Assembly: GCA_963932145.1 (NCBI GenBank)
Contig: OZ010580.1
Location: 31,509,267 to 31,573,266, forward strand
Reading direction: 5' to 3'
Length of the DNA stretch: 64,000 nucleotides
From: Acanthosepion lycidas
Lineage: Eukaryota; Mollusca; Cephalopoda; Sepiida; Sepiidae
Shown: positions 53,812-63,838 of the stretch, piece by piece
How the letters are laid out: the number at the start of each line of letters is the position of its first letter
Position numbering within the stretch: position 1 is the stretch's first letter
Notes under the pieces: generated by a model
Told to the model about the DNA's origin: nothing
What the model saw: the letters and a program-made list of their open reading frames with translations, nothing else
Database searches by the model: none
Program-made: the position numbers and the translations under genes

Positions 53812-53985
53812 TATACTATTTACATTGTTTGGACTATTGTCCTCATTTTTATTGTCATATATACATTTCAGCCATTATATGCTCTAGCGTTAACATTCTG
53901 ATTATGTCAATAAAGATGAAGACAGTAGTACGAACAATGCAAATAGTGTAAATAATTAAAATACCTCATCTCAGAAATATAGACA
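53812..53985. repeat. Fold-back SINE-B tail pair
   Basis: ACTATTTACATTGTTTGGAC and TTGTCCTCATTTTTATTGTC on the left are reversed on the right as CAATAAAGATGAAGACAGTA, GAACAATGCAAATAGTG and CCTCATCTCAGAAATATAGA. The centre is only about 50 bases long. The head and hammerhead-like core are absent. Confidence 0.7.
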
Positions 53986-54059
53986 TATATTGAAGGTTAA
54001 GGGGATAGATAGAAATTGATCTTTGATTTGATGAGGTTAATATTGTAGTGTTCAGAGAA

Positions 54060-54325
54060 GCATCCCTGCAGGAGCTATTTAAAAAAGTAGCAGTTTCAGG
54101 AAAAAGCTATCTGAGTGGAACCTTCTTTTTAAAATGGGGAAATGATAGTGATTTAACTCTATGGACGTAGAAAAGCAAGTCCTAGCTGTAAAGGTCATAA
54201 CAGGTGACATTAAATAGTGGAGCTCATCTGAACATTTGCCATAGAGATAGAGTAGCAAGAGGCTTGCCACATTGTGCCTGTGGGAAAAGATGTAAAGTGA
54301 AAAATAAGTCAACTCCTACAAGCTC
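54060..54325 (-). pseudogene. LINE K ORF2 C-terminus, fragment
   Basis: The minus-strand frame 54079-54312 reads RHNVASLLLLYLYGKCSDEL, then TARTCFSTSIELNHYHFP and KRRFHSDSFFLK. It is the C-terminal region of a jockey/CR1-like ORF2, related to the fragment at 31.85-32.1 kb. It is cut at its end before the LWNRLP segment. Confidence 0.6.
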
Positions 54326-55278
54326 GCATAAATGATTTTAAACACTATAAAAGCTGGAAAGTGCATAAGATAGTAAATGCTGATTACATCTACAAAGGAG
54401 AGTAAGGGCAAGACATGATCACCTACATCTTGAAGGAACCCAGCACATAAAAGAAGAATTCAAAGAAGGAAATACATTTAATATTTTGCCTTAAGAACAC
54501 TCTTTGTACTATGGAGGTTTTTGAGTTATTCCTATAAGTTATTGATTCTCTTTAAGTACTCAAGAAATGCAATACTGTGCCAGATTTGGCTTGCACCCAA
54601 AAATACTGATTTAAAAAATGTAATTAATTTCAGGATTTTCTAAAAAATATTCCAAAATGTTCATTTGAAATGAATAAAATAAACCTCTAAGTCTTAATTA
54701 GAAAGATCTTCTGAAAGAGGATTGGGTATTTTTAAGGCTTTAGTATTAAAAATAGATAAACAAATACTGATTTTAATAGGATTAAAACTTAATTTTCAAT
54801 CTCGCATAATAAAATAACTTTTTTCATATTTTTTCTTAGTCTTACGCTTTTTCTGAGGACATATATAGAGAGCTTCATTATCAAATATTTGAAATGACTA
54901 AACATGTAATCTAAAGATACTCTTAGATTTAATTTTTTTTATAACATTAATTGGTTAACATGTAAAATTCTATTTCAAACAAATCGGTCAGATAACAAAT
55001 AGCTGTACCTTCAGCTGCATTAAATGAAGTCAAAATAAACATAGTAATGTTTAAAAACAATACAGAAAATTTTGACCAAATTAGAATTCTAAGTAAGATT
55101 ATTTCTTAAAAGAAAAAAAATACATATGACAGAAATAATTGATTTATTCATTAATTTTTGTTTCTGTTTTACTAGCTTCTATTTAAAATATTCTCACTCA
55201 GTTGCACATATAAGACAATGAGTTTTCAATGAAAAAGATTATCACCTTGAAAATGATTTTCAGGATACAATACAAATT
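54326..55278. other. AT-rich stretch, no feature recognised
   Basis: Stop-ridden, A/T-rich; no known repeat seen. Confidence 0.5.
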
Positions 55279-55443
55279 ATATATATATATAATTATACAT
55301 ATATGTAAACACACACACACACACATATATATATAAACGCGCACACACACACACACACATATATATATAAATGCACACACACACATATATATATAAACGC
55401 ATACACACGCACATATATATATAAATGTACCCACACACACACA

Positions 55444-55492
<49 letters not shown>

Positions 55493-55525
55493 GCACACAT
55501 ATACACACACACACACACACTGAGT
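55279..55525. repeat. Compound (TA)n/(CA)n array with AAACGC spacers
   Basis: Blocks of CACACA and TATATATA alternate at least six times, with ATAAACGCACAC or ATAAATGCACAC at most boundaries. A block of about 40-50 bases has been amplified. Long frames rich in Tyr, Ile, Cys and Val here are artefacts. Confidence 0.9.
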
Positions 55526-55611
55526 GCGATGGATAAATGACATCTCATTTTAAGAGCTATATTTACCAAAATTACACAAAATATCTTGAAATACTAAAGA
55601 GTAAATTTATT

Positions 55612-55795
55612 CAATAAAATCGCCATTGGCTTCAAACATAGCTTCCAGATGACTTTGGAATCTCCTGCAACTATTCTGGGTTGTCTCTTTGTTTAAGTTG
55701 GTGAATGCTGCCATAATCCTTGCCGTCAGTTCATCTTTGGAGTTACAAGAAGGCCTGTTGGTCTCCCCATCAGCTGTGCTGCACACATAATAATA
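55612..55795 (-). pseudogene. Mariner-type transposase, C-terminal fragment
   Basis: The minus strand reads YYYVCSTADGETNRPSCN, then SKDELTARIMAAFTNLNKET, and SCRRFQSHLEAMFEANGDFI before a stop. This is the C-terminal end of the mariner transposase family whose N-terminus lies at 4.96-5.17 kb. The DDE core is missing. Confidence 0.7.
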
Positions 55796-56840
55796 AGTGG
55801 GTGTGCAGTCTGATTCAAATTCAAATACAAAATTAAACTACAATACATTTAAATACTTAACAACAATAATAATCCATATTAACAATAAAATTTTATGCGA
55901 TAACCAGAAATATTAAACAACACATATGGAGAGAGACATAGATACACACATGTGCTGAATATATACAAGATATATATAAACTCTATGCTTATATATATTA
56001 TATATATATGGGCATGTGGATGAATGGTTTGACTGTTCACTTTCCAACTATGAAAGGGTAACAAGCAAGAATATATTTGAAGAAGTTGATGTTGTGAATG
56101 TAAATGAAGAAAGATCCAGAAAATTCAGAACATTGGCTAAAGACATGAAAGCACATCAAACTATACCACTTCAAGTATAAGAGAAACATATAAGTCAGAT
56201 AAATGAATACATGAAAACTGATTTCCCAACAGCAATTTTTTGTGATGAATGTAGTTAGATCTAATGTTTGGGTTAGAAAATGAGTTCATGGAAATAGCTA
56301 AGCAACATGACCAGCTGGGAAAGTATTTTGGGCTCATATTGTAGACAGTAAAATTATCAGCTTTGTTTAAAGTAGTTGATGATATTATCACAGGTCTTTG
56401 CTACTCCATCCACGTGACCAAGGCAGATGCTATATACCTTCATAACCTTGACCTTTTCTTCATTGCATTGCTACACAGCCTTCAATTTAAGTTTGTTTAG
56501 ATTTATGATGAGCCTAATAACTTTTTAGTTCTTTCAATGTTACAAACCTAGTCAGAATAGACTTTGTGAACATTTTTATATCTTTTATATTTTGTAGCAC
56601 CTCTGGTTTATTTATCTTGAGTGTTTTAGTGCTTTGCAGGACCAGTTAATGTTTACACTCACTTTTCATATAACATGCCGAATTCTCACCAAACCCAAGA
56701 TAGAAAGAAGGTTGTGTATTAATTACAGTCCTCTTTATTTTGTCTGCCAACTGGACACTAGACACCATGAACCCTTATGTTCTGGTGTACTTTATTGCTT
56801 CCAGACCATCAACCCTTTTCATCTGGGTGAACTGCAGTAA
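55796..56840. other. AT-rich stretch, no feature recognised
   Basis: Short TA array at about 55992-56009; frames of 61-76 residues without motifs. Confidence 0.45.
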
Positions 56841-57320
56841 TGGACCTTCTTACAACAGCCCTGAACTTCCAGCTACACCATTAATCCCTACCACTCTGGA
56901 CACACCATGGTTCCTATTTCTGGCATCTGTATCTTGACCTAATTCACTTAGTTCATTGGCATTAATGGCTTTGTTTACAACAGCTCTGAACTTCCAGCTA
57001 CATTAGGTCCCTGCTTCCGGCTTTCCTGCCAATCTAACTCAACTGGTTTAGGAAATTGCTGTATGCATATCATCCAAACTCAAACAGCCTATTCCATACA
57101 CTTTGGTTAAAATACTATGGAAGGTTCACCATTGGATTTGGCTAGCAACTACACAATGCCAGCAGCACTGGACATTGGATTTGACTAACAACTACACAAT
57201 TCTAGCACCAGACATTAAACTGAACTTTCTTCTCTTTGGCTATATTGTTCAGACTTCAAATAACGTATTCCGTACACTTCTGTTAAAATACTATGGAAAG
57301 TTCCTCATTGGACTAAACCA
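56840..57320 (+). repeat. Internally repeated less AT-rich segment, unassigned
   Basis: ACAACAGCCCTGAACTTCCA and ACAACAGCTCTGAACTTCCA are 122 bases apart, and TAAAATACTATGGAAGGTTC recurs as TAAAATACTATGGAAAGTTC about 180 bases later, with CACCATTGGA/CTCATTGGA after each. TAGCAACTACACAATGCCAG recurs as TAACAACTACACAATTCTAG. It is not coding in any frame I could follow. Confidence 0.6.
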
Positions 57321-58456
57321 GTGTCTTTCTAACTGTGGACTTATATGATAATTTAACCTACAAGGACTCTGGTCTATATTCTAAATAAATTTTGTATCAA
57401 ATTTTAAGTTTGTTATTCTGTTGTCCATTTTTGTCCCACCTGTAATATTCTGGTGTAAGAAGTTTTTTTTTCTTTGGACTCTGTCCTTGAAATCTGGACA
57501 ATTGTTTTCGCCTCAATTTCATGGTCTTAGTTCTTTCTTTTTTTATCCCTTATTTTCCTTTGGGCATTGGTTTGTTAAATTACAAGCCAAAATACCTAAG
57601 GTTTTTCCAAACAAGTATAACTATGGACTCATTGTAGGAGTAGACAATAGGCGAAGTCAATAGGCGTCCTCAAGAGACGTAGTGCTGAGCCTCCACATCA
57701 GTCTCTATTTATGGCTGACACCAGCCAATCATATTACTGTGAGGGGGGATCAAGGTGTATGCATATTCATTAGATCAATTTAATAGTTTGTATTGATCTT
57801 GATATTTCATTATCCTGATTTTTTTCTTGTAAACATAGCTTGCACCTACCTATTGGGGATGTTCGCAAAACCTAGAATTTTCCCAAAATTTTTTTTTGAA
57901 AGGGCTGTTTGGAGTTTTAATTTTGGATTCATGAATGAATGTCTATGTGTATTGATTCTCTTTTTAAATTCTCCAGCAGAAACTATTAAATCAACAGAGA
58001 GAACTAATTATGAAATGTAGACATTCAAATAAATTCCAAATTACATAAGAATACAGGCGCATATAACAGGAACTGATATTAAACTACAAAAAAAAAAATC
58101 CTGGTCATAATAAAAACCAAATCCAGACTGCTTCCCCTGGGATAAGATACCTTATGCTCCCACCAATCACTAACACAAACCCACTCTCATTAGCAAGGTA
58201 CCTATGAGAGGAGGACTGACTTTGAAAATAAATTTAGAACAATGCTCTGAGGCAAGCACTTAGAGGCTGATGATAGCTGTATGAAGAATGATTTGAAATA
58301 GACTATATCCCTATGTTGAGGTAGTTTTTGTTTTTTTGCTGTAAAAAATACATATGCTCTGTTAAAATAAAAACATCAAGCTCTCTGTGGATCAGTTTTA
58401 AAAATTAATATTACTAGGATCCACCTGGATTATATACCAATGAATCAATTACCTGT

Positions 58457-58458
<2 letters not shown>
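57321..58458. other. No feature recognised
   Basis: A short duplicated CAATAGGCG at about 57649-57666 and several small frames lacking motifs. Confidence 0.4.

Positions 58459-58514
<56 letters not shown>
58459..58514. repeat. (TA)n microsatellite
   Basis: A long TA array followed by TG repeats. Confidence 0.95.
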
Positions 58515-58517
<3 letters not shown>

Positions 58518-58651
58518 GTGTGTGTATGTATATCCCCCTTTTACACATATATATTTCCATCAACAAAAACATTTTAGACTAATGAAGTCCTTCTAGAGAA
58601 TATACAATATACATTATACAAATTTTTTTCAACTTTGTCATTCATTTGTTT

Positions 58652-58664
58652 AACACACACACAC

Positions 58665-58723
<59 letters not shown>
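58652..58723. repeat. (CA)n(TA)n microsatellite
   Basis: CA repeats followed by TA repeats. Flanks CAAATTTTTTTCAACTTTGT and ACAAAGTTGAAAAATTTTTT, on either side at about 58618 and 58768, are inverted copies. Confidence 0.9.
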
Positions 58724-58725
<2 letters not shown>

Positions 58726-59069
58726 AGAAGAATATAAATTTTTATATGCCATTGTTAGTAAAATTAAAGACAAAGTTGAAAAATTTTTTTAAAGTTTATA
58801 ATTTCAGCCTCACCTCACTTTTGTTTGCCTGTCTATTTAAATCAACAGAAAGACCACTTTTTTCCCATTGAAATCCTAATGATGGAAAATCATCATATTT
58901 GCTCCATGTTATGAGCAACATACAATCTCTTTCTTCACACTGTATGCATGGTCGGAATTGAAGTTGAGGTACTGTCCAGTGATGCTTGGCTTGTGATATA
59001 CAGTTGTATTGAACCCATTCTCTGTGCAAGTTATTAGTACATACAGGAAGGCTAGCTGATTATTATTTA

Positions 59070-59295
59070 TAGCAAAGGAATAAAGGATAAAACCTTAAAA
59101 ACTAGGCGGAAGCTGACAGATCCTAAATAAGAACGACGACAACTTTGCACTGAATAAGTATAAACAGCTAATTCAATGTTACACCAAGCTGCCACATATA
59201 TATGGTCTCCTCAACATTCACAAAATTGGTATTCTATTAAAACCTATAGGCAGCAGCAGGGTCTCAGCATGCCAACCGCCTTAAGATGTGCAGAA
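59070..59295 (+). pseudogene. Penelope-like reverse transcriptase, N-terminal fragment
   Basis: A frame gives DKTLKTRRKLTDPK and, shifted, CYTKLPHIYGLLNIHKIG, KPIGSSRVSACQ. The YGLPKIHK and RPIVSS segments are hallmarks of the fingers region of Penelope-like reverse transcriptases. It lies in the plus orientation, with no catalytic residues present. Confidence 0.5.
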
Positions 59296-59429
59296 GAAAT
59301 ACAACAAATTTACATTGTTTACATTGAAATGTATAAGATGCAGAGATAATCAACATTTAAACTTAAATTTTAATGTTTGATATTTAAATGTTTGAATTAG
59401 CCAATTTTGTGCAGCCTTTATTGCTTTCA

Positions 59430-59577
59430 TTTTTGTACAAGGAGGTGCAGAAAAATTTTCAATTTGACCATGACACTATTCCTCGCCATAATTTTTATGT
59501 TTGCTCATTTGATCAAATTTTGGGAAGTGATTCAGGTTGAGAACTTTTCAGCACCTCCTCACACATGAACACATATA
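59430..59577 (+). repeat. Dispersed repeat D, copy 8
   Basis: ATTTGATCAAATTTTGGGAA, GTGATTCAGGTTGAGAACTT, TTCAGCACCTCCTC, and a reversed fragment (GGAGGTGCAGAAAAATTTTC) at its left. It touches the start of a Tigger element. Confidence 0.6.
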
Positions 59578-60550
59578 CAGTGAAATCTTAGTTATCGAGC
59601 ACCATTATTGTACAATTTGGCTATTGTTTACTTTTTTCAGTAAACTGTCTCAGAAATTGTATATCTCTTCAGTTACTGAGTAAAGAAATCTGTTTGCTAT
59701 AAATCTGTACATTCCTGTTCACTTGCTGCTGTGTGACTTCTACAAGTCAAGCTCACACACAAAGCAACATGTGTGTGTGTGTGTGTGATGCAGTCTGCCC
59801 TAGTCTCTTTCTAAATGAATCTTCCCTACCATTAGTCCAAAAGTTTTTATTTTAAAAAGTGTTTTTGTTTTTTTTATTATTTAATTTTACTTTTAAATAA
59901 GTTCTGAATGTGTCTTTGGGGAAGTCATTAAGCTTAGATGTGAGTGGACAGAATATGGATTAAAACCCCAGGGAAGAGCTGACCACTGAAGAACTCCAAG
60001 ACCTCTACCTGGAACAGCAACAGCTTCAGAGAAGGATAGAGGGGAGAGTGTACCTTCTCCAGTGATTAAGAACATTTGTTCAAAATGGAATGAGGTGCAA
60101 AGTTTTGTTGAAAGATATCACCCTAACAAAGCTGTTGCAAACCATGTCATAAACATGCCTAATGACAATGCCTTGCCACATTTCAGAGAAATTTTAAAGC
60201 AACATAAAAAACAAATCTCTCTGGACAGTTTTTTAGTGAGACAGGGATCCAGTCAGTCTCAAGTAAGTTCTAGTCACACAATGAGACAGAGAAGAGAAAT
60301 AACCCCAGACAAAGACTTACCTAAAATCTTTATGGAGTGGGATACCCACTCCAAACCCCATCCTTACCATCTTATATACACCAGTCTTCAATAAAAGTAA
60401 AGTGAAGTTAAATGTTCATTTATTCTATTTATTTGTTATTTCTATTTATTTCATATTGTTTTCTGGATGTAAAATTATAGTTTATTCCGTATAAAATGGT
60501 ATATTTTGGGTGTGAAACTGATTAATTGGATTTGCATACATAAAAATATA
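59578..60550 (+). mobile_element. Pogo/Tigger transposon, internally deleted
   Basis: The left end, after a TA, reads CAGTGAAATCTTAGTTATCG, the typical terminal repeat of pogo/Tigger. Near the right end CTGATTAATTGGATTTGCAT matches the sub-terminal GGATTAATT-type motif of the group. The element is under 1 kb, compared with 2-3 kb for full-length Tiggers. Only the last part of the transposase gene is present. Confidence 0.75.
59950..60400 (+). pseudogene. Tigger-type transposase, C-terminal part
   Basis: The frame 60062-60394 reads MIKNICSKWNEVQSFVERYH, PNKAVANHVINMPNDNALPH, FREILKQHKKQISLDSF, then RRREITPD-like text. It matches the C-terminal tail of Tigger transposases, after the DDE domain. 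Just upstream, in another frame, EELTTEELQDLYLEQQQ is the linker from the catalytic domain. The catalytic domain and the CENP-B-type DNA-binding domain are deleted. Confidence 0.8.
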
Positions 60551-60770
60551 GGTAAGTGAATGGCAAAATAGAAAAAAATAACTTCTTAGTGACACATTTC
60601 ATTCTGAGAAGGAATTATTTCAGACTAATAACAGTTTTATTGATAGAATCAGTCTTATATATAAAAGATGGAAAGAAAAATACAACAAATACTAGTTTCA
60701 GTTTATACTGAAATGTTTAAGATACAGAAACAATCAACATTTAAATTTTGACATCCAATGTATGCAGATG

Positions 60771-60773
<3 letters not shown>

Positions 60774-60805
<32 letters not shown>
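60774..60805. repeat. (TA)n microsatellite
   Basis: A TA array directly before a hairpin. Confidence 0.95.
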
Positions 60806-60806
<1 letters not shown>

Positions 60807-60906
60807 TAAAAAAAGATGAAAATATTATACCTTCTTCACTACCTGTGTTTCAACTGTTGAAACCTGGGTAGTGCAGAAGGTAAAATATTTTCATCTTTTT
60901 ATAGTA
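60804..60906. mobile_element. 103-bp hairpin, MITE-like
   Basis: Starts TACTAAAAAAAGATGAAAAT and ends with the complementary ATTTTCATCTTTTTATAGTA. The arms are complementary at roughly nine of ten bases, up to the centre TTTCAACTGTTGAAA. It is inserted at the end of a TA array. No relative was found elsewhere in the window. Confidence 0.75.
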
Positions 60907-60996
60907 TTAACCTGCTCTATAAGTTCAAATTTCTGAATGGTGCTTTGGTACAGTAATTTCCTGGCCTGTTTTATATATATTTTGTGTGTTTATGTA

Positions 60997-61008
<12 letters not shown>

Positions 61009-61078
<70 letters not shown>
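61009..61078. repeat. (TA)n microsatellite
   Basis: A long TA array, after GT repeats, directly at the left end of the Penelope-like element. Confidence 0.95.
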
Positions 61079-61081
<3 letters not shown>

Positions 61082-61235
61082 TTTAACATATATTATTAAA
61101 TATAACAGACAATGAATATCTATTATGTCTGATCATGAGCCGTTCTAATGTTCGAATGTTTGTTATAATTTCTAGTGAAAATAAAGAAAAAATTGTCCAA
61201 CATTTGGATATTTTATATAGTAATTTGGTACTAAG

Positions 61236-61262
61236 CTTTCAGCTCACATAAGCCATCCTCAG
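61236..61262 (-). ncRNA. Hammerhead-like motif in left Penelope terminal repeat
   Basis: On the minus strand: CTGAGGA, TGGCTTATGTGAGCT, GAAAGC. The stem GGCT/AGCT has a few mismatches. The third stem is unclear. Confidence 0.5.
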
Positions 61263-61529
61263 AGTGGTTATACAAACATAAAGCAAAGATATCCACTGTC
61301 AAAGATGATATTTTGTTATTTTGACATTATTTTTCCAGTTGCAGAATAGCAGACGCTGATTGTAAGTTCAAGACGTGTTTCTATGACATCATACCACACA
61401 ATAGACCAAAGTATTATAACAGAACCAATGTCTAGATGCAATATAATGTGTTGTGACTAGTTTGAAATGTAATTTTGTTGGGTGTGGTTTGCTTCGTTTT
61501 AATGTAAATGGCCTCCAATATCTGAAGGT

Positions 61530-61730
61530 CCTTTTTACTGTGTATGTGTGAGTATTATTGTGTTATCAACTAATATCTGTCTAATATTATGTACATGGCT
61601 ATGTTTTTCTAAGAAATGTTGATTAATAGAACTAAGATCTGAAAGGTAACAGGTAAGTCTATGGGAAAGTAAAACCAATATATGTAGTTATTATTATTAG
61701 CATCAAATATACATATAAACTGATACACTA
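61530..61730 (-). pseudogene. GIY-YIG endonuclease of the Penelope-like element, fragment
   Basis: The GIY-YIG nuclease nicks the target DNA in Penelope retrotransposition. On the minus strand TYIGFT, and after a shift LSHRLTCYLSDLSSINQHF, LEKHSHVHNIRQILVDNT, match the YIG motif, its following Arg-rich helix, and the QHxxxxH segment of the Penelope GIY-YIG domain. The frame ends soon after at a stop. Confidence 0.6.
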
Positions 61731-61869
61731 TATTGGTTTTTTGTAGAGGATTTAGTTATCTGGTTGTAGGGTTATTAGAGATGATGAAGTCAAATTTTCT
61801 TATAATATATGATGAGCTTAACTTGTTTATTATTATTATTATTATTATTAATGCATCTAACATTCCTAC

Positions 61870-62270
61870 CTATAATCTTTTTAAGTGTTCTTTCATCATG
61901 TTTGTTGTTAATATGCATTTAGTTACAATAGTATAAGTTAATAGTGTTATGTTATTTTGACATACAATATTATTATTAATATTATCAATTTCGTTAGAGG
62001 TATTATTGAGTTTATTGAGATAGATTTTAATTTGTTGATCAATGATGGAATTAGAAAAACCATTATTAACAAGTATTTGTTTAATATTATGTAATTCTTT
62101 ATAGAATATGATTTTGGAAGAAAATATCATTTGTGTGTGTTGGATTAAGTTTTTTATAACAGCTAACTTATATCGTTGGGGGCATTCACTATTGTAATTA
62201 AGAAGACACGAGTTAATGCTTGTGGGTTTCCGATATAGAGAAGTAGTAAATTTATGGAATCAATAAATGT
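61870..62270 (-). pseudogene. Linker between reverse transcriptase and GIY-YIG of the Penelope-like element
   Basis: A frame at 61870-62130 reads KIIFYKELHNIKQILVNNGF, SNSIIDQQIKIYLNKL, and upstream in a shifted frame LYRKPTSINSCLLNYNSECP, QRYKLAVIKNLIQHT. The YRKPT and NYxSxCPxRYK segments are conserved between the palm and endonuclease domains of Penelope-like elements. The two frames are separated by one shift. Confidence 0.75.
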
Positions 62271-62355
62271 ATCAAGGAATGGCATTTTCTACATAAAAAT
62301 AACAAAATATCATCTTTGACAGTGGATATCTTTGTTTCATGTCTGTATAACAATT

Positions 62356-62382
62356 CTGAGGATCGCTCATGTGAGCTGAAAG
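62356..62382 (+). ncRNA. Hammerhead-like motif in right Penelope terminal repeat
   Basis: CTGAGGA, then GCTC-ATGT-GAGC as a perfect 4-bp stem, GAAAGC. It is the counterpart of the left motif, with a better stem II. Extra bases separate core and stem. Confidence 0.5.
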
Positions 62383-62564
62383 CTTAGGCCCAACTTAATA
62401 TAAAAAATATCCAAATGTTGGACAATTTTTTTCTTTATTTTCACCAGAAATTAAAGCAAACATTTGAACATTAGAATGGCTCATGATCAGACATAATAGA
62501 TATTCATTGTCTGTTATATTTAATAATATATGTTTAAATAATGATCTGCTGCCCCAATATACTA

Positions 62565-62566
62565 TA

Positions 62567-62605
<39 letters not shown>

Positions 62606-62606
62606 T
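62565..62606. repeat. (TA)n microsatellite
   Basis: A TA array close to the right end of the Penelope-like element. Confidence 0.95.
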
Positions 62607-62754
62607 ATATCATAAAGAAACAATTTATACAAAGAATTAAATATCAATGTTAATGTGAGTAATGGCAAAATCACTTTGCTAAAGGACTTTAACTTAATAT
62701 CAATTCCTTGAGTAATAAGATCCTTATATTCAAGTTGTCATATGGAAGACATAT
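62607..62754. other. No feature recognised
   Basis: AT-rich linker; it may be part of the terminal repeat that carries the next motif. Confidence 0.4.
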
Positions 62755-62800
62755 GCCAAGTACTTTCGACAATTTCAAATTGTCATCTTCAGGGCACAAT
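62755..62800 (-). ncRNA. Hammerhead-like motif, best formed stem II
   Basis: On the minus strand GTGCC, CTGAAGA, T, an 8-bp perfect stem GACAATTT/AAATTGTC, GAA, AGT/ACT as a minimal third stem, T, then GGCAT, which pairs with GTGCC as the first stem. The set of three helices with a tiny third one is like the type I hammerheads of Penelope-like elements and retrozymes, which often act as dimers. The single extra T and the lack of a 10.1-11.1 G-C pair are the main doubts. Confidence 0.55.
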
Positions 62801-62929
62801 CTTCACATACATAGGCAAACACTAAGCCAAAATATTGTAGACTAAAAGATGTTTTTTACATTATGCTATTTATTGACAGTTGAATATATTTTTTGGAGTG
62901 TGCCATGATATAAAATATAAGATGCACAC

Positions 62930-62935
<6 letters not shown>

Positions 62936-62978
<43 letters not shown>
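62936..62978. repeat. (TA)n microsatellite
   Basis: A pure TA array. Confidence 0.95.
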
Positions 62979-62979
<1 letters not shown>

Positions 62980-63567
62980 GAAACATACATATACTGTGTA
63001 TAATATACATATACTGCTTATACAAGTAGAAACAAAATCTGTATGTCATATGCATATGATTTAATATCAAGTACAGTTATTCTTCTGCCTGCATTAAAAT
63101 TAATATTTGATGAACTGACATATGACATATATTTGTTGCACTGTTTTAGACTGGCAAATTATCTTTTGTCTATTTTCTATAGATTATAGTCTAAACAAAG
63201 GATCATTTGTACATCAATTAAAAAAATTGCATCTATAGATTTTTAAACACAGTTTTATTCTTTTTGATCACAAACAATTCAGTTGCTGTCATAATATATT
63301 GAATAAACCATGACCGAACATGGTTGTACAACTTATAACATGACAGCAATCCCTCATCCTAATCTCTCTTACCTTAAACTGTTTTCTTATATTAGGAAGC
63401 TACTGCTGCTGTTAAATCATAAAATATCTTACAACCCTTTCCCCATTTTACATTAAACTCTTATCTGCTTTTTCAATATTCTCTTTTTGCATGACCTTTT
63501 AAAGAGAATCATAGAAAATGTATATTATTAGAAAAGGTAGGAAATTTTAATGTCTCTGAAAATAAGT

Positions 63568-63612
<45 letters not shown>

Positions 63613-63838
63613 GTAAAACCGGAATCAATGAAACCATGCAACTAACAAAAGTAAAAAAAAAAAAAAATAGTCCTAAGACACTGGAGAGAAATGAAAAAAG
63701 AAAAACATTAAAGAACATATCTCAATTTAACAAGATAAAATAAATGGTAAAAAATGTGGAGATTTTTCAGTTAGAAAACTGAACAAGTATGGAGATAGAA
63801 TCCAGTCCAAGAGAGAGATGCCAAACCTGTGACCTCAA
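62979..63838. other. AT-rich stretch with (CA)n(TA)n
   Basis: A CA/TA array lies at about 63569-63612 and poly-A at 63654-63666. No genes or known repeats seen. Confidence 0.5.

Larger units (their letters stand above)
61079..62543 (-). mobile_element. Penelope-like element with inverted terminal repeats
   Basis: Left (61079-61322) and right (62298-62543) arms are reverse complements over about 240 bases, including AACATATATTATTAAATATA, GACAATGAATATCTATTATG and AAATTGTCCAACATTTGGAT. Between them the minus strand holds the C-terminal part of a Penelope open reading frame. Inverted terminal repeats, and a hammerhead-like motif in them, are known traits of Penelope-like elements. The reverse transcriptase core is missing. 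Identity of the arms is high but not complete. Confidence 0.8.

Noticed and set aside
55198..55569. Open frames of 75-123 residues rich in Tyr, Ile, Cys and Val
   Set aside because: They are translations of TA and CA microsatellites; the same applies to frames at 4694-4897, 5133-5336, 21525-21824 and 62870-63070.
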